Part shown: one piece after another, positions 8,775 to 18,998 of the stretch
Layout: each line of letters starts with the position of its first letter
How positions within the stretch are numbered: position 1 is the stretch's first letter
Source: Brumimicrobium salinarum
Lineage (GTDB): Bacteria > Bacteroidota > Bacteroidia > Flavobacteriales_D > Crocinitomicaceae
Direction of reading: 5' to 3'
NCBI RefSeq assembly: GCF_002844555.1
Contig: NZ_PJNI01000017.1
Coordinates: 1-64,000, forward strand
Length of the DNA: 64,000 bases
Notes under the pieces: generated by a model
What the model was told of the DNA's origin: nothing
The model's database searches: none
What the model saw: the letters and a program-made list of their open reading frames with translations, nothing else
Translations under genes and position numbers: made by a program

Positions 8775-9690
8775 AAATCAATACGAATATCACGTTCCAG
8801 TAATGCTTCAAGAATGTCTTGATGGTTTGGATATTAATCCAGATGGTGTTTACGTGGATTTAACTTTTGGAGGAGGAGGTCATGCAAGAGCAATTTTTGA
8901 GCAGCTTTCAGTAAAAGGTAAACTCATTGTTTTTGATCAGGACGAGGATGCAAAAAAGAATGCTTGGGACGCTCCAAATTTTCATTTTGTTGCTTCTAAT
9001 TTCTCTTTTCTAAAGAATCAATTGAGAATGTTGGGGATTAAAGCGGTTGATGGTATTCTCGCCGATTTAGGGGTTTCCTCTCACCAGTTTAATGAACCTG
9101 AGCGTGGTTTCAGTATTCGGGCAGATGAATATTTGGATATGCGTATGAATCAGCGTAGCGGAGATTCGGCTTATGATGTTGTGAATACGTATGATGAAGA
9201 CCAGCTTGCCACGATCTTAGGAAAGTATGGAGAGGTTAAGTCGCCTCGAAGAATTGCACAAAAGATTGTTTTAAAACGTCAGGCTTCTCCGATTAGAACT
9301 ACTGGGGAGTTGGTAGCGGTATTGTCAGAATTGGCTCCCAAGTTTAAGGAAAATCGATTTTTCGCACAAGTTTTTCAAGCTATTCGAATTGAGGTTAATG
9401 ATGAAATGGGTGTTTTGGAAGATATGTTAGAACAGACAGCGTCTGTATTGCGCCCTGGAGGACGATTAGTGGTCATGTCTTATCATTCTTTGGAGGATCG
9501 ATTAGTGAAAAACTATATAAAAAGTGGAAATTTTAAAGGTAAAATAAATAAAGATTTTTTTGGAAATGTATTGAGGCCTCTAAGTGGTGTCACTAGAAAA
9601 CCGTTGGTTGCAAGTGAAGAAGAAATTGAGCGAAACTCAAGGGCGAGAAGTGCCAAATTAAGAATTGCAGAACGAAATGAAGGGGAATAA
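8761..9690 (+). CDS. rsmH: 16S rRNA (cytosine(1402)-N(4))-methyltransferase RsmH (MraW)
   Basis: 309 residues, normal for the family. It transfers a methyl group from SAM to N4 of C1402 in the ribosomal P site. The N-terminus HVPVMLQECLDGL leads to the SAM-binding loop DLTFGGGGHA (residues 33-42). ILADLGVSSHQFNEPERGFS and the C-terminal RPGGRLVVMSYHSLEDRLVK are family signatures. It overlaps mraZ by 14 bp and the next gene by 14 bp, so it is translationally coupled in the dcw operon. Confidence 0.96.
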   Translation: MTENKNQYEYHVPVMLQECLDGLDINPDGVYVDLTFGGGGHARAIFEQLSVKGKLIVFDQDEDAKKNAWDAPNFHFVASNFSFLKNQLRMLGIKAVDGILADLGVSSHQFNEPERGFSIRADEYLDMRMNQRSGDSAYDVVNTYDEDQLATILGKYGEVKSPRRIAQKIVLKRQASPIRTTGELVAVLSELAPKFKENRFFAQVFQAIRIEVNDEMGVLEDMLEQTASVLRPGGRLVVMSYHSLEDRLVKNYIKSGNFKGKINKDFFGNVLRPLSGVTRKPLVASEEEIERNSRARSAKLRIAERNEGE

Positions 9691-10090
9691 CTACATATCG
9701 GAAAAAGCAAAGCAAACGAAAGCTAAAAAATCGAAGAAAAAAAGTCGCTTCGCTAAAGCTGGGAAAAAACAATCGCAATCGTTTGTGCAAATCATGAATG
9801 GTGATTTTTTAACCAAGGGGTTTGTAATGAATAATTTAGCATACATTTTTTTTGTAATAGGACTTATGATTTTGATGGTGAGTAAAGGGTATTACGTGCA
9901 TCAGTTGGCAAATGATATTTCAGAAGAAGAAAAAAAAGTTAGAGATGTAACGGCAGATTTTGTTGAGTCGAAAGCAGAATTAGAAGAAATGACACGTAGG
10001 ACGGAAATGATTGAAAAGCTTAAACCTTTAGGTTTAAAAGAAACAATCAATCCTACAAAAGTAATACGTATAAAAGATAAAGAGAAGTGA
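9677..10090 (+). CDS. FtsL-like small bitopic divisome protein
   Basis: 137 residues. A very basic cytoplasmic tail (about 1-45) precedes one membrane segment (about 52-70, AYIFFVIGLMILMVS). A periplasmic coiled-coil-like stretch (EEEKKVRDVTADFVESKAELEEM) follows, with a short C-terminus. Size, topology and position between rsmH and ftsI match FtsL, which forms the FtsQLB complex and activates FtsWI. Sequence conservation in this family is low, so the call rests largely on position. ATG at 9677 is preferred over an in-frame TTG at 9665. The stop overlaps the ftsI start by one base (ATGA type junction). Confidence 0.82.
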   Translation: MKGNNYISEKAKQTKAKKSKKKSRFAKAGKKQSQSFVQIMNGDFLTKGFVMNNLAYIFFVIGLMILMVSKGYYVHQLANDISEEEKKVRDVTADFVESKAELEEMTRRTEMIEKLKPLGLKETINPTKVIRIKDKEK

Positions 10091-12195
10091 TGAAAATGCC
10101 TAAAGCAGTCATAATAAGAACATATTTGATCTACTTTCTTGTAGTGATGGCTATGGTTGCAGTACTTGTGAAAACATTTACGATCATCATGGATGGGCGA
10201 AACAATATCTTTACTTCGACATCAGATAAGTTAGAGCAGCGTTCAGCAATCGTGGAGCCAAGACGAGGAGAAATCTTAGATGTTAATCTTAATCCGCTCG
10301 TGACCTCTGTTTCATTTTATGATATTTATATGGATCCTGTTACCGTAGGTGATCAGCTATGGCAAAAAGGAATAGGTGAGTTGTCATTAGGTCTCTCGAA
10401 ATTATTTCCAGAAAAAACAGCACGTGAATATGAAGAATATTTGAGAGAAGCGCGAGCTCGAAAGAGAAGGTATGTTTTAATTCAGAAAAAGGTGACCAAT
10501 GAAGTAAGAAAAAAGGTTCGCGAATTACCGATTTTTAGAAAGGGAAGATTTAAAGGAGGGATTATTGATAATAAAGCGACTATTATTCGTAAGCGTCCGA
10601 ATGATGATTTGTTGGCTAGAACTTTAGGATATGTTAAGCCAACTACTAACGATACGCTTTTGGTTGGTTTAGAAGGGGCGTATAATTCATACCTCAAAGG
10701 TCAAAATGGTGTTATTGTTGAGCAAAAAATATCGCATTCATGGAAGCCAACAGGCACAATCGTGCGAGAAGCCATAAACGGGTATGACGTTGTTACTTCA
10801 ATTGATAAAGATATTCAGGAGGTTGCGCATACTGAATTAGAAAACCAGTTAAAAACAAAAGGTGGGCGTTATGGTTGCGCAATTGTTATGGATGTTAAAA
10901 CGGGCTTTATAAAAGCGATGGTTAATCTTCAAAAGACATCTGCAGGCACTTATGGGGAGGTTTACAACCATGCGATTGGTACTAGAGAAGTGCCAGGTTC
11001 TACTATGAAACTTGCTTCTTTAATGGCAGCGCTTGAGGATGGGAAAATTTCACTTTCAGATACCGTTAAGGCAGTTGGGAGGTATGAGTTTTACGACCGT
11101 GTTTTAAAAGATTCTAGACCTTATGGATATGGTAAAGTGACGATCAAAGAGGCTTTTGAGGTTTCCTCAAATGTGATTTCTAAGGTGATTTTTAATGGAT
11201 ACAGAAATGAGCCTTCTCGGTATATTGATCGCATGAATCAATTTGGGTTGACACAGAAAACAGGCGTAAACATATTAGGAGAAGTTGATCCTATCCTTTC
11301 AAAACCCGGTAGCTCTCAGTGGTGGGGAGGTTCTTTGGCTTGGATGTCTATTGGTTACGAATTTCAATTGACGCCCTTAGAATTATTGTCTTTCTACAAT
11401 GCTGTTGCAAACGACGGGAAGTACATGAAACCCCAATTTGTATCTAAAATTATAAACAATAGAAAAGTTATAGAGGAGTTTGAACCCATAGTGAAGCACG
11501 AACAAATTGCTAGTAAATCTACCATCAATGCCATGAAGGAGGCGCTGGAGGGAGTGATGGTGAATGGAACGGGGCGTAATTTGAGTTCTACTTTCTTTAA
11601 AACTGCTGGGAAAACCGGAACAGCTCAAATTGCCAATAGGAATAAAGGTTATGGGGCAAAAGGAGAGAAAAAATACATTGCCTCTTTTGCAGGATACTTT
11701 CCTGCGGATGACCCGATTTATTCATGTATCGTCGTTATCGCTGCTCCTACAGATGATATTTACGGAGCTTCTGTCTCAGGAACAGTGTTTTCGGCAATAG
11801 CCAATAAAGTTTATGCCTCGAGTTACAATTATCACAAAGCGATTAATGAAAAACATAAAGTTGTTTCTGTTCCTAAGGTGCAAAACGGTAGTAGATATGA
11901 TATCAATACAGTTTTAAACCGATTTGAGGTTAAAAAAGAATTTAACGGAAACCAAAGTTGGGTTAAAACTGCTAGCGTTGGCGGTAAGAAAATAGCATTT
12001 TCTGATTTTAAATTAGATAAAGACCGAGTTCCTGACGTACGTGGAATGGGACTGAATGACGCAATGTATTTGTTAGAAAAGCAAGGGCTTGTTGTACATG
12101 CTAAAGGATATGGAAGGGTAGTGCTCCAATCAATAAAGCCAGGTACTAAAGCTGTGAACGGAGGTTTGATAGAACTTAAATTAAAATCAAATTAA
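10090..12195 (+). CDS. ftsI: Penicillin-binding protein, FtsI/PBP2B type transpeptidase with PASTA domain
   Basis: 701 residues. An N-terminal membrane anchor (about 8-30) precedes a pedestal domain containing RGEILDVN, then the transpeptidase domain with all three active-site motifs: S304-T-M-K, S359-S-N and K508-T-G. The last 55 residues (from about 647, VPDVRGMGLNDAMYLLEKQG) form one PASTA domain. FtsI crosslinks septal peptidoglycan with FtsW. The C-terminal PASTA domain is like Gram-positive PBP2x/SpoVD and occurs in Bacteroidota, but is absent from E. coli FtsI. The ATG at 10090 overlaps the upstream stop; murE starts 3 bp after its end. Confidence 0.95.
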   Translation: MKMPKAVIIRTYLIYFLVVMAMVAVLVKTFTIIMDGRNNIFTSTSDKLEQRSAIVEPRRGEILDVNLNPLVTSVSFYDIYMDPVTVGDQLWQKGIGELSLGLSKLFPEKTAREYEEYLREARARKRRYVLIQKKVTNEVRKKVRELPIFRKGRFKGGIIDNKATIIRKRPNDDLLARTLGYVKPTTNDTLLVGLEGAYNSYLKGQNGVIVEQKISHSWKPTGTIVREAINGYDVVTSIDKDIQEVAHTELENQLKTKGGRYGCAIVMDVKTGFIKAMVNLQKTSAGTYGEVYNHAIGTREVPGSTMKLASLMAALEDGKISLSDTVKAVGRYEFYDRVLKDSRPYGYGKVTIKEAFEVSSNVISKVIFNGYRNEPSRYIDRMNQFGLTQKTGVNILGEVDPILSKPGSSQWWGGSLAWMSIGYEFQLTPLELLSFYNAVANDGKYMKPQFVSKIINNRKVIEEFEPIVKHEQIASKSTINAMKEALEGVMVNGTGRNLSSTFFKTAGKTGTAQIANRNKGYGAKGEKKYIASFAGYFPADDPIYSCIVVIAAPTDDIYGASVSGTVFSAIANKVYASSYNYHKAINEKHKVVSVPKVQNGSRYDINTVLNRFEVKKEFNGNQSWVKTASVGGKKIAFSDFKLDKDRVPDVRGMGLNDAMYLLEKQGLVVHAKGYGRVVLQSIKPGTKAVNGGLIELKLKSN

Positions 12196-12198
12196 TAA

Positions 12199-13662
12199 GT
12201 GAAAAATTTACGCGACATATTATACGGAAGTTCAATTAAAGAAGTTGTTGGTACAACCGCGATTGAAATTAAATCATTAGTTTTTGACTCTCGTGATATA
12301 CAAAAAAATGATTTATTTATTGCATTAGTTGGCGCAGAATCAAATGGACACGATTATATATCACAGGCAATAAATAATGGTGCAAAAGCTATTGTTTGTG
12401 AGGAAAAACCTGGTGAATTAGTTGAAGGTGTTAATTATGTATTGGTTGCAGATACGCACAAAACTTTAAGCGTTTTAGCACATAACTATTATGATCAACC
12501 TTCAAAAAAACTAAAGTTGATAGGCATTACTGGAACCAATGGTAAAACCACAACAACTACCTTGCTCTTTAATCTGTTTCGAAAAATGAATTACCAAGTG
12601 GGATTGATCTCAACTGTAGTTAATCGAATTAATGATACTGAAATACCCACTGAAAGAACAACCCCAGACGCGGTAAGCTTAAATAAACTCTTAGCTGAAA
12701 TGGTTGAAGCAGGTTGCTCACATTGTTTTATGGAGGTGAGTTCACACGCAATTCATCAAAATAGAGTAGGTAGTTTACACTTTTCAGGAGGTGCATTTAC
12801 TAATATCACCCATGAACATTTAGATTACCACAATACTTTTAAGGAATACATCAATGTAAAAAAGAAGTTTTTCGACGATTTGCCAAATGAAGCTTTTGCG
12901 ATCACTAATGCAGATGATAAAAACGGATTTGTGATGTTGCAAAATACGAAGGCTAAGAAATCTTCTTATGGATTAAAAAGCATAGCTGATTACAAAGCCA
13001 AGGTTCTAGAAAATAACTTCTCTGGCTTGGTTCTCTCTATTAATAATACAGAACTATATACACAATTAATAGGTGACTTTAATGCGTATAATGTATTGTT
13101 AGTGTATGCAATTGCTGACCATTTAATTGGTGAGCCGCTTGAGATAATGCGGGTGATCTCTGAATTGAAAGCTGTTGAAGGTCGTTTCGAATATTATAAA
13201 AGTGAAACGGGTATTATTGGTATAGTTGATTATGCGCATACTCCAGATGCCTTAGAAAATGTGCTTAAAACAATTAAAAATATTCGAACAGGCAATGAAA
13301 CAGTTTTTTCATTGGTCGGTTGTGGTGGCGATCGCGATAAAACCAAAAGACCTACAATGGCAGCTATTGGATGTGAATTGAGTGATAAATTGATTTTGAC
13401 TTCTGATAATCCTAGAACTGAAGACCCAAATGAGATTATTGAGGAAATGATGACAGGTGTAGGTGGTGAGCATTTTAAAAAGACAATAAGTATTGCTAAT
13501 CGAAAAGAGGCCATTAAAACAGCATGTAGCATGGCAGAGCCAAACGATATTATTCTTATTGCGGGTAAAGGACATGAAACATATCAAGAGATTCATGGTG
13601 TGAAACATGATTTTGATGACTTAGAAATATTAAAAGAATTATTAATCAAATTTGAAAAGTAA
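12199..13662 (+). CDS. murE: UDP-N-acetylmuramoyl-L-alanyl-D-glutamate--2,6-diaminopimelate ligase MurE
   Basis: 487 residues. It adds the third amino acid to the peptidoglycan stem in the cytoplasm. Visible are [15 protein letters not shown] of the N-terminal uridine-binding domain, the ATP loop [11 protein letters not shown] (112-122), [12 protein letters not shown] and the C-terminal [20 protein letters not shown] contains the DNPR motif that selects meso-diaminopimelate over lysine, so the wall should be DAP type. The start is GTG at 12199, 3 bp after ftsI. The stop overlaps the mraY start by one base. Confidence 0.96.
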   Translation: MKNLRDILYGSSIKEVVGTTAIEIKSLVFDSRDIQKNDLFIALVGAESNGHDYISQAINNGAKAIVCEEKPGELVEGVNYVLVADTHKTLSVLAHNYYDQPSKKLKLIGITGTNGKTTTTTLLFNLFRKMNYQVGLISTVVNRINDTEIPTERTTPDAVSLNKLLAEMVEAGCSHCFMEVSSHAIHQNRVGSLHFSGGAFTNITHEHLDYHNTFKEYINVKKKFFDDLPNEAFAITNADDKNGFVMLQNTKAKKSSYGLKSIADYKAKVLENNFSGLVLSINNTELYTQLIGDFNAYNVLLVYAIADHLIGEPLEIMRVISELKAVEGRFEYYKSETGIIGIVDYAHTPDALENVLKTIKNIRTGNETVFSLVGCGGDRDKTKRPTMAAIGCELSDKLILTSDNPRTEDPNEIIEEMMTGVGGEHFKKTISIANRKEAIKTACSMAEPNDIILIAGKGHETYQEIHGVKHDFDDLEILKELLIKFEK

Positions 13663-14906
13663 TGTTGTATTATTTATTTGACTATCTCGATAAATTTGAT
13701 TTCCCTGGAGCAGGTGTTTTTCATTACATTTCCTTTCGATCGGGAATGGCGTTAATCGTGTCTCTCATTATTTCTATACTATTTGGAAATAAGCTTATTG
13801 GAATGTTGAGGAAAATGCAGATGGGCGAACAAGTGAGAGATTTAGGTCTTGAAGGCCAAAAAGAAAAAGAAGGAACGCCTACCATGGGTGGATTAATCAT
13901 TTTAGGTGCAATTTTAATTCCAACACTCTTATTTGCTAAACTGCACAATGTTTATGTATTAACAATGGTAATTGCTACCGTTTGGTTGGGAGCTATCGGA
14001 TTTATTGATGATTACCTTAAAGTGTTAAAGAAAAATAAAGACGGACTTGCGGGACGTTTTAAAGTTGTGGGTCAGATTGGTGTTGGAATTATCGTTGGTG
14101 CTATGCTTTATTTTCATCCTGATGTAAAGGTCCATAAAGAGGTTGCTTCCAATTATGAACTTAAACAAGGTGAGAAATTTGTAACTGATTCGCATAAGAC
14201 AAATGCAAATGAAGAGGTGAAATGGATAGAGACACGTGATATGACCACCACTATCCCTTTTGTAAAGAATAATGAGATTAATTACAACTGGTTTTTAGGT
14301 GATAATGCCAGAACTTGGGGCTGGGTTTTATTTATTCCAATCGTCATTTTTATTGTAATTGCTGTCTCCAATGGCGCGAATATGACCGATGGACTAGATG
14401 GATTGGCAACGGGTACGTCTGCAATCATTGGAATTGCTTTAGCCGTTCTTGCTTATGTGAGTGCGCATGTTCAATTCGCTGATTACTTAGATGTGATGTA
14501 CATTCCTCTTGCGGAAGAGTTGGTAGTTTTTATTGCGGCCTTTGTTGGTGCATGTGTGGGCTTTCTTTGGTACAACTCTTATCCAGCAAAAGTATTTATG
14601 GGTGATACTGGAAGCTTAGCTATCGGTGGAATTATAGCTGTTTTCGCTATTGCCATTAGAAAAGAATTATTAATCCCTGTTTTATGTGGAGTGTTCTTAA
14701 TTGAAAACTTATCTGTGATTTTGCAGGTTGGTTATTTCAAATTAACCAAAAGAAAAACAGGTGTTGGAAAACGCATCTTCCTAATGGCTCCTTTGCATCA
14801 TCATTACCAAAAGAAAGGTATGCATGAAGCCAAAATTGTAGCTCGTTTTTGGATTGTAGGAATTTTATTAGCAGTAATTACCATTGTAACATTGAAACTT
14901 AGATAG
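13662..14906 (+). CDS. mraY: Phospho-N-acetylmuramoyl-pentapeptide-transferase MraY
   Basis: 414 residues, a polytopic membrane enzyme that moves phospho-MurNAc-pentapeptide to undecaprenyl phosphate to form lipid I. Family signatures are [56 protein letters not shown] and [14 protein letters not shown]. Compared with about 360 residues in E. coli it has a hydrophilic insertion of about 50-60 residues (about 150-210) after [11 protein letters not shown], which I recall as common in Bacteroidota MraY. murD begins at the base after its stop. Confidence 0.96.
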   Translation: MLYYLFDYLDKFDFPGAGVFHYISFRSGMALIVSLIISILFGNKLIGMLRKMQMGEQVRDLGLEGQKEKEGTPTMGGLIILGAILIPTLLFAKLHNVYVLTMVIATVWLGAIGFIDDYLKVLKKNKDGLAGRFKVVGQIGVGIIVGAMLYFHPDVKVHKEVASNYELKQGEKFVTDSHKTNANEEVKWIETRDMTTTIPFVKNNEINYNWFLGDNARTWGWVLFIPIVIFIVIAVSNGANMTDGLDGLATGTSAIIGIALAVLAYVSAHVQFADYLDVMYIPLAEELVVFIAAFVGACVGFLWYNSYPAKVFMGDTGSLAIGGIIAVFAIAIRKELLIPVLCGVFLIENLSVILQVGYFKLTKRKTGVGKRIFLMAPLHHHYQKKGMHEAKIVARFWIVGILLAVITIVTLKLR

Positions 14907-16250
14907 TTGAACAAGGAAAAAGAAAATATCGTTGTTTTGGGCGCCGGAGAAAGTGGTGTTGGTGCTGCTATTTTAGCTAAAGCTAAAGGTTTTGATGTGT
15001 TTGTAAGTGACGCGGGTATTATAAAGCCCAACTTCAAAGATGAACTCAATGAACATGCTATTCCCTGGGAAGAAGGTGGGCACACCATGTCACGAATTTT
15101 AAATGCCGATGAGGTTATAAAAAGTCCAGGTATTCCTAATAGTAGTGAATTAATTCAACAAATTCGAGCGAATGGAGTAATCCCTATTTGTGATATTGAA
15201 TTTGCAGCACGATATACAAATGCAAAATTAATTGCTATTACAGGAAGTAATGGAAAAACTACAACAACTCACTTGGTTCATCATGTGCTCAAAGCAGGAG
15301 AGTTAGCTGTTGAAATGGCAGGAAATGTTGGTGTTAGTTTCGCAAGATGTGTACTTGAAAATCGTGCCGATTTCTATGTTCTGGAATTAAGCTCATTCCA
15401 ATTAGAGGATATGTATGATTTTAAAGCTGATATCGCTATTTTATTAAACATAACTCCTGATCATTTAGATCGCTATAACGATAATATTTTGACTTATGGT
15501 CGTGCAAAAATGAGGATCATCAATAATCAGTCAATTGCTGATGCCTTCATCTACAACGCAGACGATGAACAAATAAAAATTCAACTAGAAAAGCATGTAG
15601 TTCATGCAAAACGCTTTCCCTTTTCTCTGACTAATACACAGGTCGAGGGCGGGTTTTATAAAGAAGAAGAAAAAACAATATCCATAAAAAATAAATTAAC
15701 TATGTCGATTCATGATTTAGCCTTAAAAGGCAAGCACAATGTTCAGAACTCCTTGGTTGCTGGAATTACTGGTAAATTAGTAGGAATAAGAAAAGAAAGT
15801 ATTCGCGAAAGTCTTTCTGATTTTACGAATGTTGAACATCGTTTAGAATTCGTTGCGAAGGTAAATGGAATTGAGTTTATTAATGACTCAAAGGCAACTA
15901 ATATCAATGCTACTTGGTTTGCTCTAGAAAGCATGAATAACCCAACCGTATGGGTTGTTGGAGGGGTAGATAAAGGAAACGATTATGAAGAGTTGCTTCC
16001 TTTAGTTCAAGAAAAAGTTAAAGCCATTATTTGTTTAGGTAAAGACAATTCAAAAATTATTGAAGCTTTTGCTGATGTAGTAGACACTATCGTTGAAACA
16101 CAATCGCCTGTGGATGCCGTTGGATACGGATATCAATTGGCTAAAAAAGACGATACAGTTTTACTTTCTCCAGCTTGTGCAAGTTTTGATTTGTTCGAGA
16201 ACTATGAAGATAGAGGGCAACAGTTTAAAAATGCAGTTCGCTCACTCTAA
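14907..16250 (+). CDS. murD: UDP-N-acetylmuramoyl-L-alanine--D-glutamate ligase MurD
   Basis: 447 residues, typical length. It adds D-Glu to UDP-MurNAc-L-Ala. The N-terminal Rossmann-like domain opens VVLGAGESGVGAAILA; the ATP loop ITGSNGKTTTTHL is at about 111-123; LNITPDHLDRY and VEHRLEFVAKVNG, then INDSKATN, mark the central and C-terminal Mur ligase domains. The start is a TTG at 14907 directly after the mraY stop, supported by the position of the Rossmann motif. Ten bases separate it from the next, unrecognised gene. Confidence 0.95.
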   Translation: MNKEKENIVVLGAGESGVGAAILAKAKGFDVFVSDAGIIKPNFKDELNEHAIPWEEGGHTMSRILNADEVIKSPGIPNSSELIQQIRANGVIPICDIEFAARYTNAKLIAITGSNGKTTTTHLVHHVLKAGELAVEMAGNVGVSFARCVLENRADFYVLELSSFQLEDMYDFKADIAILLNITPDHLDRYNDNILTYGRAKMRIINNQSIADAFIYNADDEQIKIQLEKHVVHAKRFPFSLTNTQVEGGFYKEEEKTISIKNKLTMSIHDLALKGKHNVQNSLVAGITGKLVGIRKESIRESLSDFTNVEHRLEFVAKVNGIEFINDSKATNINATWFALESMNNPTVWVVGGVDKGNDYEELLPLVQEKVKAIICLGKDNSKIIEAFADVVDTIVETQSPVDAVGYGYQLAKKDDTVLLSPACASFDLFENYEDRGQQFKNAVRSL

Positions 16251-16260
16251 ATCAAATTTT

Positions 16261-16698
16261 ATGGATAAATCAACTAAAAATAAACTCCAAGAAGCTAAAA
16301 GTTCGCAAATAGCAGACTTTCAAAATCGTTTTAAGCAAAAATGGTTTAAAAATATTCCGTGTTTTCATTGGAAAGAATTAACGCTTTCTGATGGTTTAAA
16401 ATCTGTAATGCTTAATGGTCATCCTTCAGTTTGGTTGCTGACTTACGATGCTAAAATTGCATTTGAAGATATCACATGGGATGAAAGTAAAGTGAAGAAC
16501 TTCTTGTTTTTTGATTGGCTATATCGCGAATTACCTGCAATTGAAGAAGCTAAAAAAGAAGCTTGGTATCAATATAATATTTCTCAAGGTTTGGGGATGC
16601 TTAACTTTTTGAATAATGATGTTGTACTCTGTTATCACGAAGGAGAAGAGTCTTTTGCAAAGGAATGGAAAACTCATTTTGAAAGCTTTTTAAAATAA
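16261..16698 (+). CDS. Conserved-looking unknown protein embedded in the dcw operon
   Basis: 145 residues, not recognised. It is rich in Trp, Lys and Glu, has no signal peptide or membrane segment, and looks like a soluble alpha/beta cytoplasmic protein. Notable phrases are CFHWKELTLSDGLK, LNGHPSVWLLTYD and FFDWLYRELPAIEEAKKEAWYQYNISQGLGM. It lies between murD and ftsW, where most dcw clusters have nothing or ftsW directly. An ATG at 16261 leaves a 10-bp gap after murD; an in-frame ATG at 16231 would overlap murD by 20 bp. The frame continues upstream inside murD but that part is a shadow. Its tight fit suggests co-transcription and a possible cell-wall or division link, which is inference. 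Confidence 0.7.
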   Translation: MDKSTKNKLQEAKSSQIADFQNRFKQKWFKNIPCFHWKELTLSDGLKSVMLNGHPSVWLLTYDAKIAFEDITWDESKVKNFLFFDWLYRELPAIEEAKKEAWYQYNISQGLGMLNFLNNDVVLCYHEGEESFAKEWKTHFESFLK

Positions 16699-16726
16699 AA
16701 AATAGTCAAAATTTAAATAAATTTAA

Positions 16727-17908
16727 GTGCAAAATATATTCAAATATTTAAAAGGAGATAATGTGATTTGGGTAATTACCATTTTGCTATTAGGCCTTTC
16801 TACTCTTAGTGTTTACAGTTTTGTGCCTATTTTGGTTAAAACTGCTGGGGGAACTCCTTTTGGATATTTGTTTAAACATATTATTTATATTGCAATTGGT
16901 TTTTCGGCCATGTATTGGATCCACCGGCAAGATCCGAAATATGTTGAAAGACTCTCTAAATTTATCTTTTATCTGGCCATTGGATTGTTAATATTTACCT
17001 TCTTTTTTGGGGTGAGAGTAAACGATGCCTCGCGTTGGGTGCGTATTCCTATCATTGGTTTAACTTTCCAAAGCTCTGATTTTGCGAAATTAGCATTGGT
17101 TATCTTTTTGTCTCGAAGGCTCATCACAAATAAAGACTCTTTTGATTCGTGGAAGAAAAGTTTGTTTAAAGTCATTTTCCCTATCTTATTAATTTGTGCC
17201 CTGATTGCAAAAGATAACTTTTCTACTGCTGCTCTCATTTTTCTTGTTTCTTTATTAATATTATTTATTGGGAAATTTCCACTTTCTAAATTATTGGGAG
17301 GAATTGGGATTGGACTCCTTGGCTTATTGCTTTTTGTACTCTTACATTTAGCACTTCCTGCAATGAATATATTACCGCGTTTTGATACCTGGATGAATCG
17401 CTTTTTTAAAGCCTATGGAGAAGGTGGTGCATCGGTTGAAAACATGCAAGCCATTAATGCGAAATTAGCGATCCATAATGGTGGATATACTGGTGTTGGA
17501 GTTGGAGACGGAGACTTGAAGCACTACACACCTGAAGCTTATGCTGATTTTTTCTATTCTTCATTTGTTGAAGAATTTGGTTTGATTGGTGCTATACTTC
17601 TTGTCTTTTTATATTTGATTCTATTTTACCGAATTCTTAAAATTGGATTAAACGCTAAGCATCTTTTTGAAACTTACTTATCTATCGGAATTGGACTGCT
17701 GTTATTATCTCAAGCACTAGTTAATATGTTTGTTTGTACTGGACTTATGCCGGTAACGGGTCAAAACATGCCTTTTCTTGCAATGGGTGGGTCTGCAATG
17801 GTGATGAGTTGTATTTCTTTAGGGATTGTGTTGGCCATTGCAAGAAAGAATGAAACAAACGGAAAGGATGTAAGTGCAATGAAAAATGAAGTAAAAAATG
17901 GAAATTAA
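16727..17908 (+). CDS. ftsW: Septal peptidoglycan polymerase FtsW (SEDS family)
   Basis: 393 residues with about ten membrane segments. SEDS motifs are visible: RWVRIPIIGLTFQSSDFAKLALVIFLS in the middle, AKDNFSTAALIFLVSL, a large periplasmic loop with GVGVGDGDLKHYTPEAYADFFYSSFVEEFGLIG, and GLMPVTGQNMPFLAMGGSAM near the end. FtsW polymerises lipid II glycan with FtsI as its crosslinking partner. The start is GTG at 16727, 28 bp after the preceding gene. The stop overlaps the murG start by 11 bp. Confidence 0.95.
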   Translation: MQNIFKYLKGDNVIWVITILLLGLSTLSVYSFVPILVKTAGGTPFGYLFKHIIYIAIGFSAMYWIHRQDPKYVERLSKFIFYLAIGLLIFTFFFGVRVNDASRWVRIPIIGLTFQSSDFAKLALVIFLSRRLITNKDSFDSWKKSLFKVIFPILLICALIAKDNFSTAALIFLVSLLILFIGKFPLSKLLGGIGIGLLGLLLFVLLHLALPAMNILPRFDTWMNRFFKAYGEGGASVENMQAINAKLAIHNGGYTGVGVGDGDLKHYTPEAYADFFYSSFVEEFGLIGAILLVFLYLILFYRILKIGLNAKHLFETYLSIGIGLLLLSQALVNMFVCTGLMPVTGQNMPFLAMGGSAMVMSCISLGIVLAIARKNETNGKDVSAMKNEVKNGN

Positions 17909-18998
17909 AAAAGTGATTATATCAGGTGGTGGAACGGGTGGACACATTTTTCCAGCTATTGCAATTGCAAACCAGTTGAAAAAAGAATTTCCAAATATTG
18001 AAATTCTTTTTATTGGTGCTGAAGGGAAAATGGAAATGACTAAAGTTCCTGAAGCTGGTTATGAAATTGTTGGGCTGTGGATTAGCGGTCTGCAACGTCG
18101 TTTAACTCTGAAAAATCTAACGCTTCCATTTAAGATTATTGCTTCTTTGTTTAAGGCAAGAAAAATAATTAAAAAGTTTAATCCAGACGTAGTTATTGGT
18201 GTCGGTGGTTATGCAAGTGCGCCTACGTTAAAAATTGCAAGCATGCTGAAAATACCAACAATTGTGCAAGAGCAAAATTCATTCCCTGGGAAAACCAATA
18301 AGATCTTATCGAAAACAGTTTCTAAAGTTTGTGTTGCTTATGAAAATTTAGAACGTTTCTTTCCAAAAGAAAAAATTGAACTAACAGGAAATCCTGTGCG
18401 CCAATCTGTGGTTGAAATTGAGGGTAAAAGAACTGAAGGATATTCATTTTTTGGACTTAGTCCAGATAAAAAAACAATTCTTGTTGTAGGTGGAAGTTTA
18501 GGTGCAAAAACCCTGAATGAGAGTTTTGTGAATCACTTAAATGAATTGCAAAAACATAATTATCAATTGATTTGGCAATGTGGACGTTACCAATATGAAG
18601 AGATGAAAACAATTACCGATGAATTGCAGCTTGAAGGGGTGGTATTATGTAAATTTATTAATCGAATGGAATTGGCTTATGCTGCTGCAGATTTGATCGT
18701 GTCAAGAGCGGGAGCAATTGCTATTTCAGAATTGTGTATTATTGGTAAACCAACTATTTTGGTACCATCCCCCAATGTGGCAGAAGATCATCAAACGAAA
18801 AACGCTATGGCGTTGGTAAAAGATGATGCAGCTATTTTGATAAAAGATTCGGTTGCACGAAAAGAGCTCTTTCCAGAAGTAATTGCATTGTTTAACGATG
18901 AAAAAAAACGAATGCAATTAGCAGAGAATATAAAGTTGAAAGCCATTAGAAATGCAGATGAACGCATTGTTAATGTTGTTAAAAATTGTGTAAAGTGA
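17898..18998 (+). CDS. murG: UDP-GlcNAc:lipid I N-acetylglucosaminyltransferase MurG
   Basis: 366 residues, family length. It transfers GlcNAc to lipid I at the inner membrane face to form lipid II. Motifs are the N-terminal glycine loop SGGGTGGHIFPAIAIA (9-24), VIGVGGYASAPTLKIA, QEQNSFPGKTNK, VVGGSLGAKTLN and SRAGAIAISELCIIGKPTILVPSP for nucleotide sugar binding, and AEDHQTKNA. The ATG at 17898 overlaps ftsW by 11 bp, and the stop overlaps the murC GTG start by 4 bp. Confidence 0.96.
   Translation: MEIKKVIISGGGTGGHIFPAIAIANQLKKEFPNIEILFIGAEGKMEMTKVPEAGYEIVGLWISGLQRRLTLKNLTLPFKIIASLFKARKIIKKFNPDVVIGVGGYASAPTLKIASMLKIPTIVQEQNSFPGKTNKILSKTVSKVCVAYENLERFFPKEKIELTGNPVRQSVVEIEGKRTEGYSFFGLSPDKKTILVVGGSLGAKTLNESFVNHLNELQKHNYQLIWQCGRYQYEEMKTITDELQLEGVVLCKFINRMELAYAAADLIVSRAGAIAISELCIIGKPTILVPSPNVAEDHQTKNAMALVKDDAAILIKDSVARKELFPEVIALFNDEKKRMQLAENIKLKAIRNADERIVNVVKNCVK

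Noticed and set aside
13230-13608. Two roughly 100-residue minus-strand frames inside murE
   Set aside because: They lie wholly within a conserved gene and read as low-complexity hydrophobic sequence, so they are shadows.
16093-16260. Upstream extension of the unknown dcw gene
   Set aside because: This part lies within murD in another frame. ATG at 16261 fits the spacing, so the extension is a shadow.
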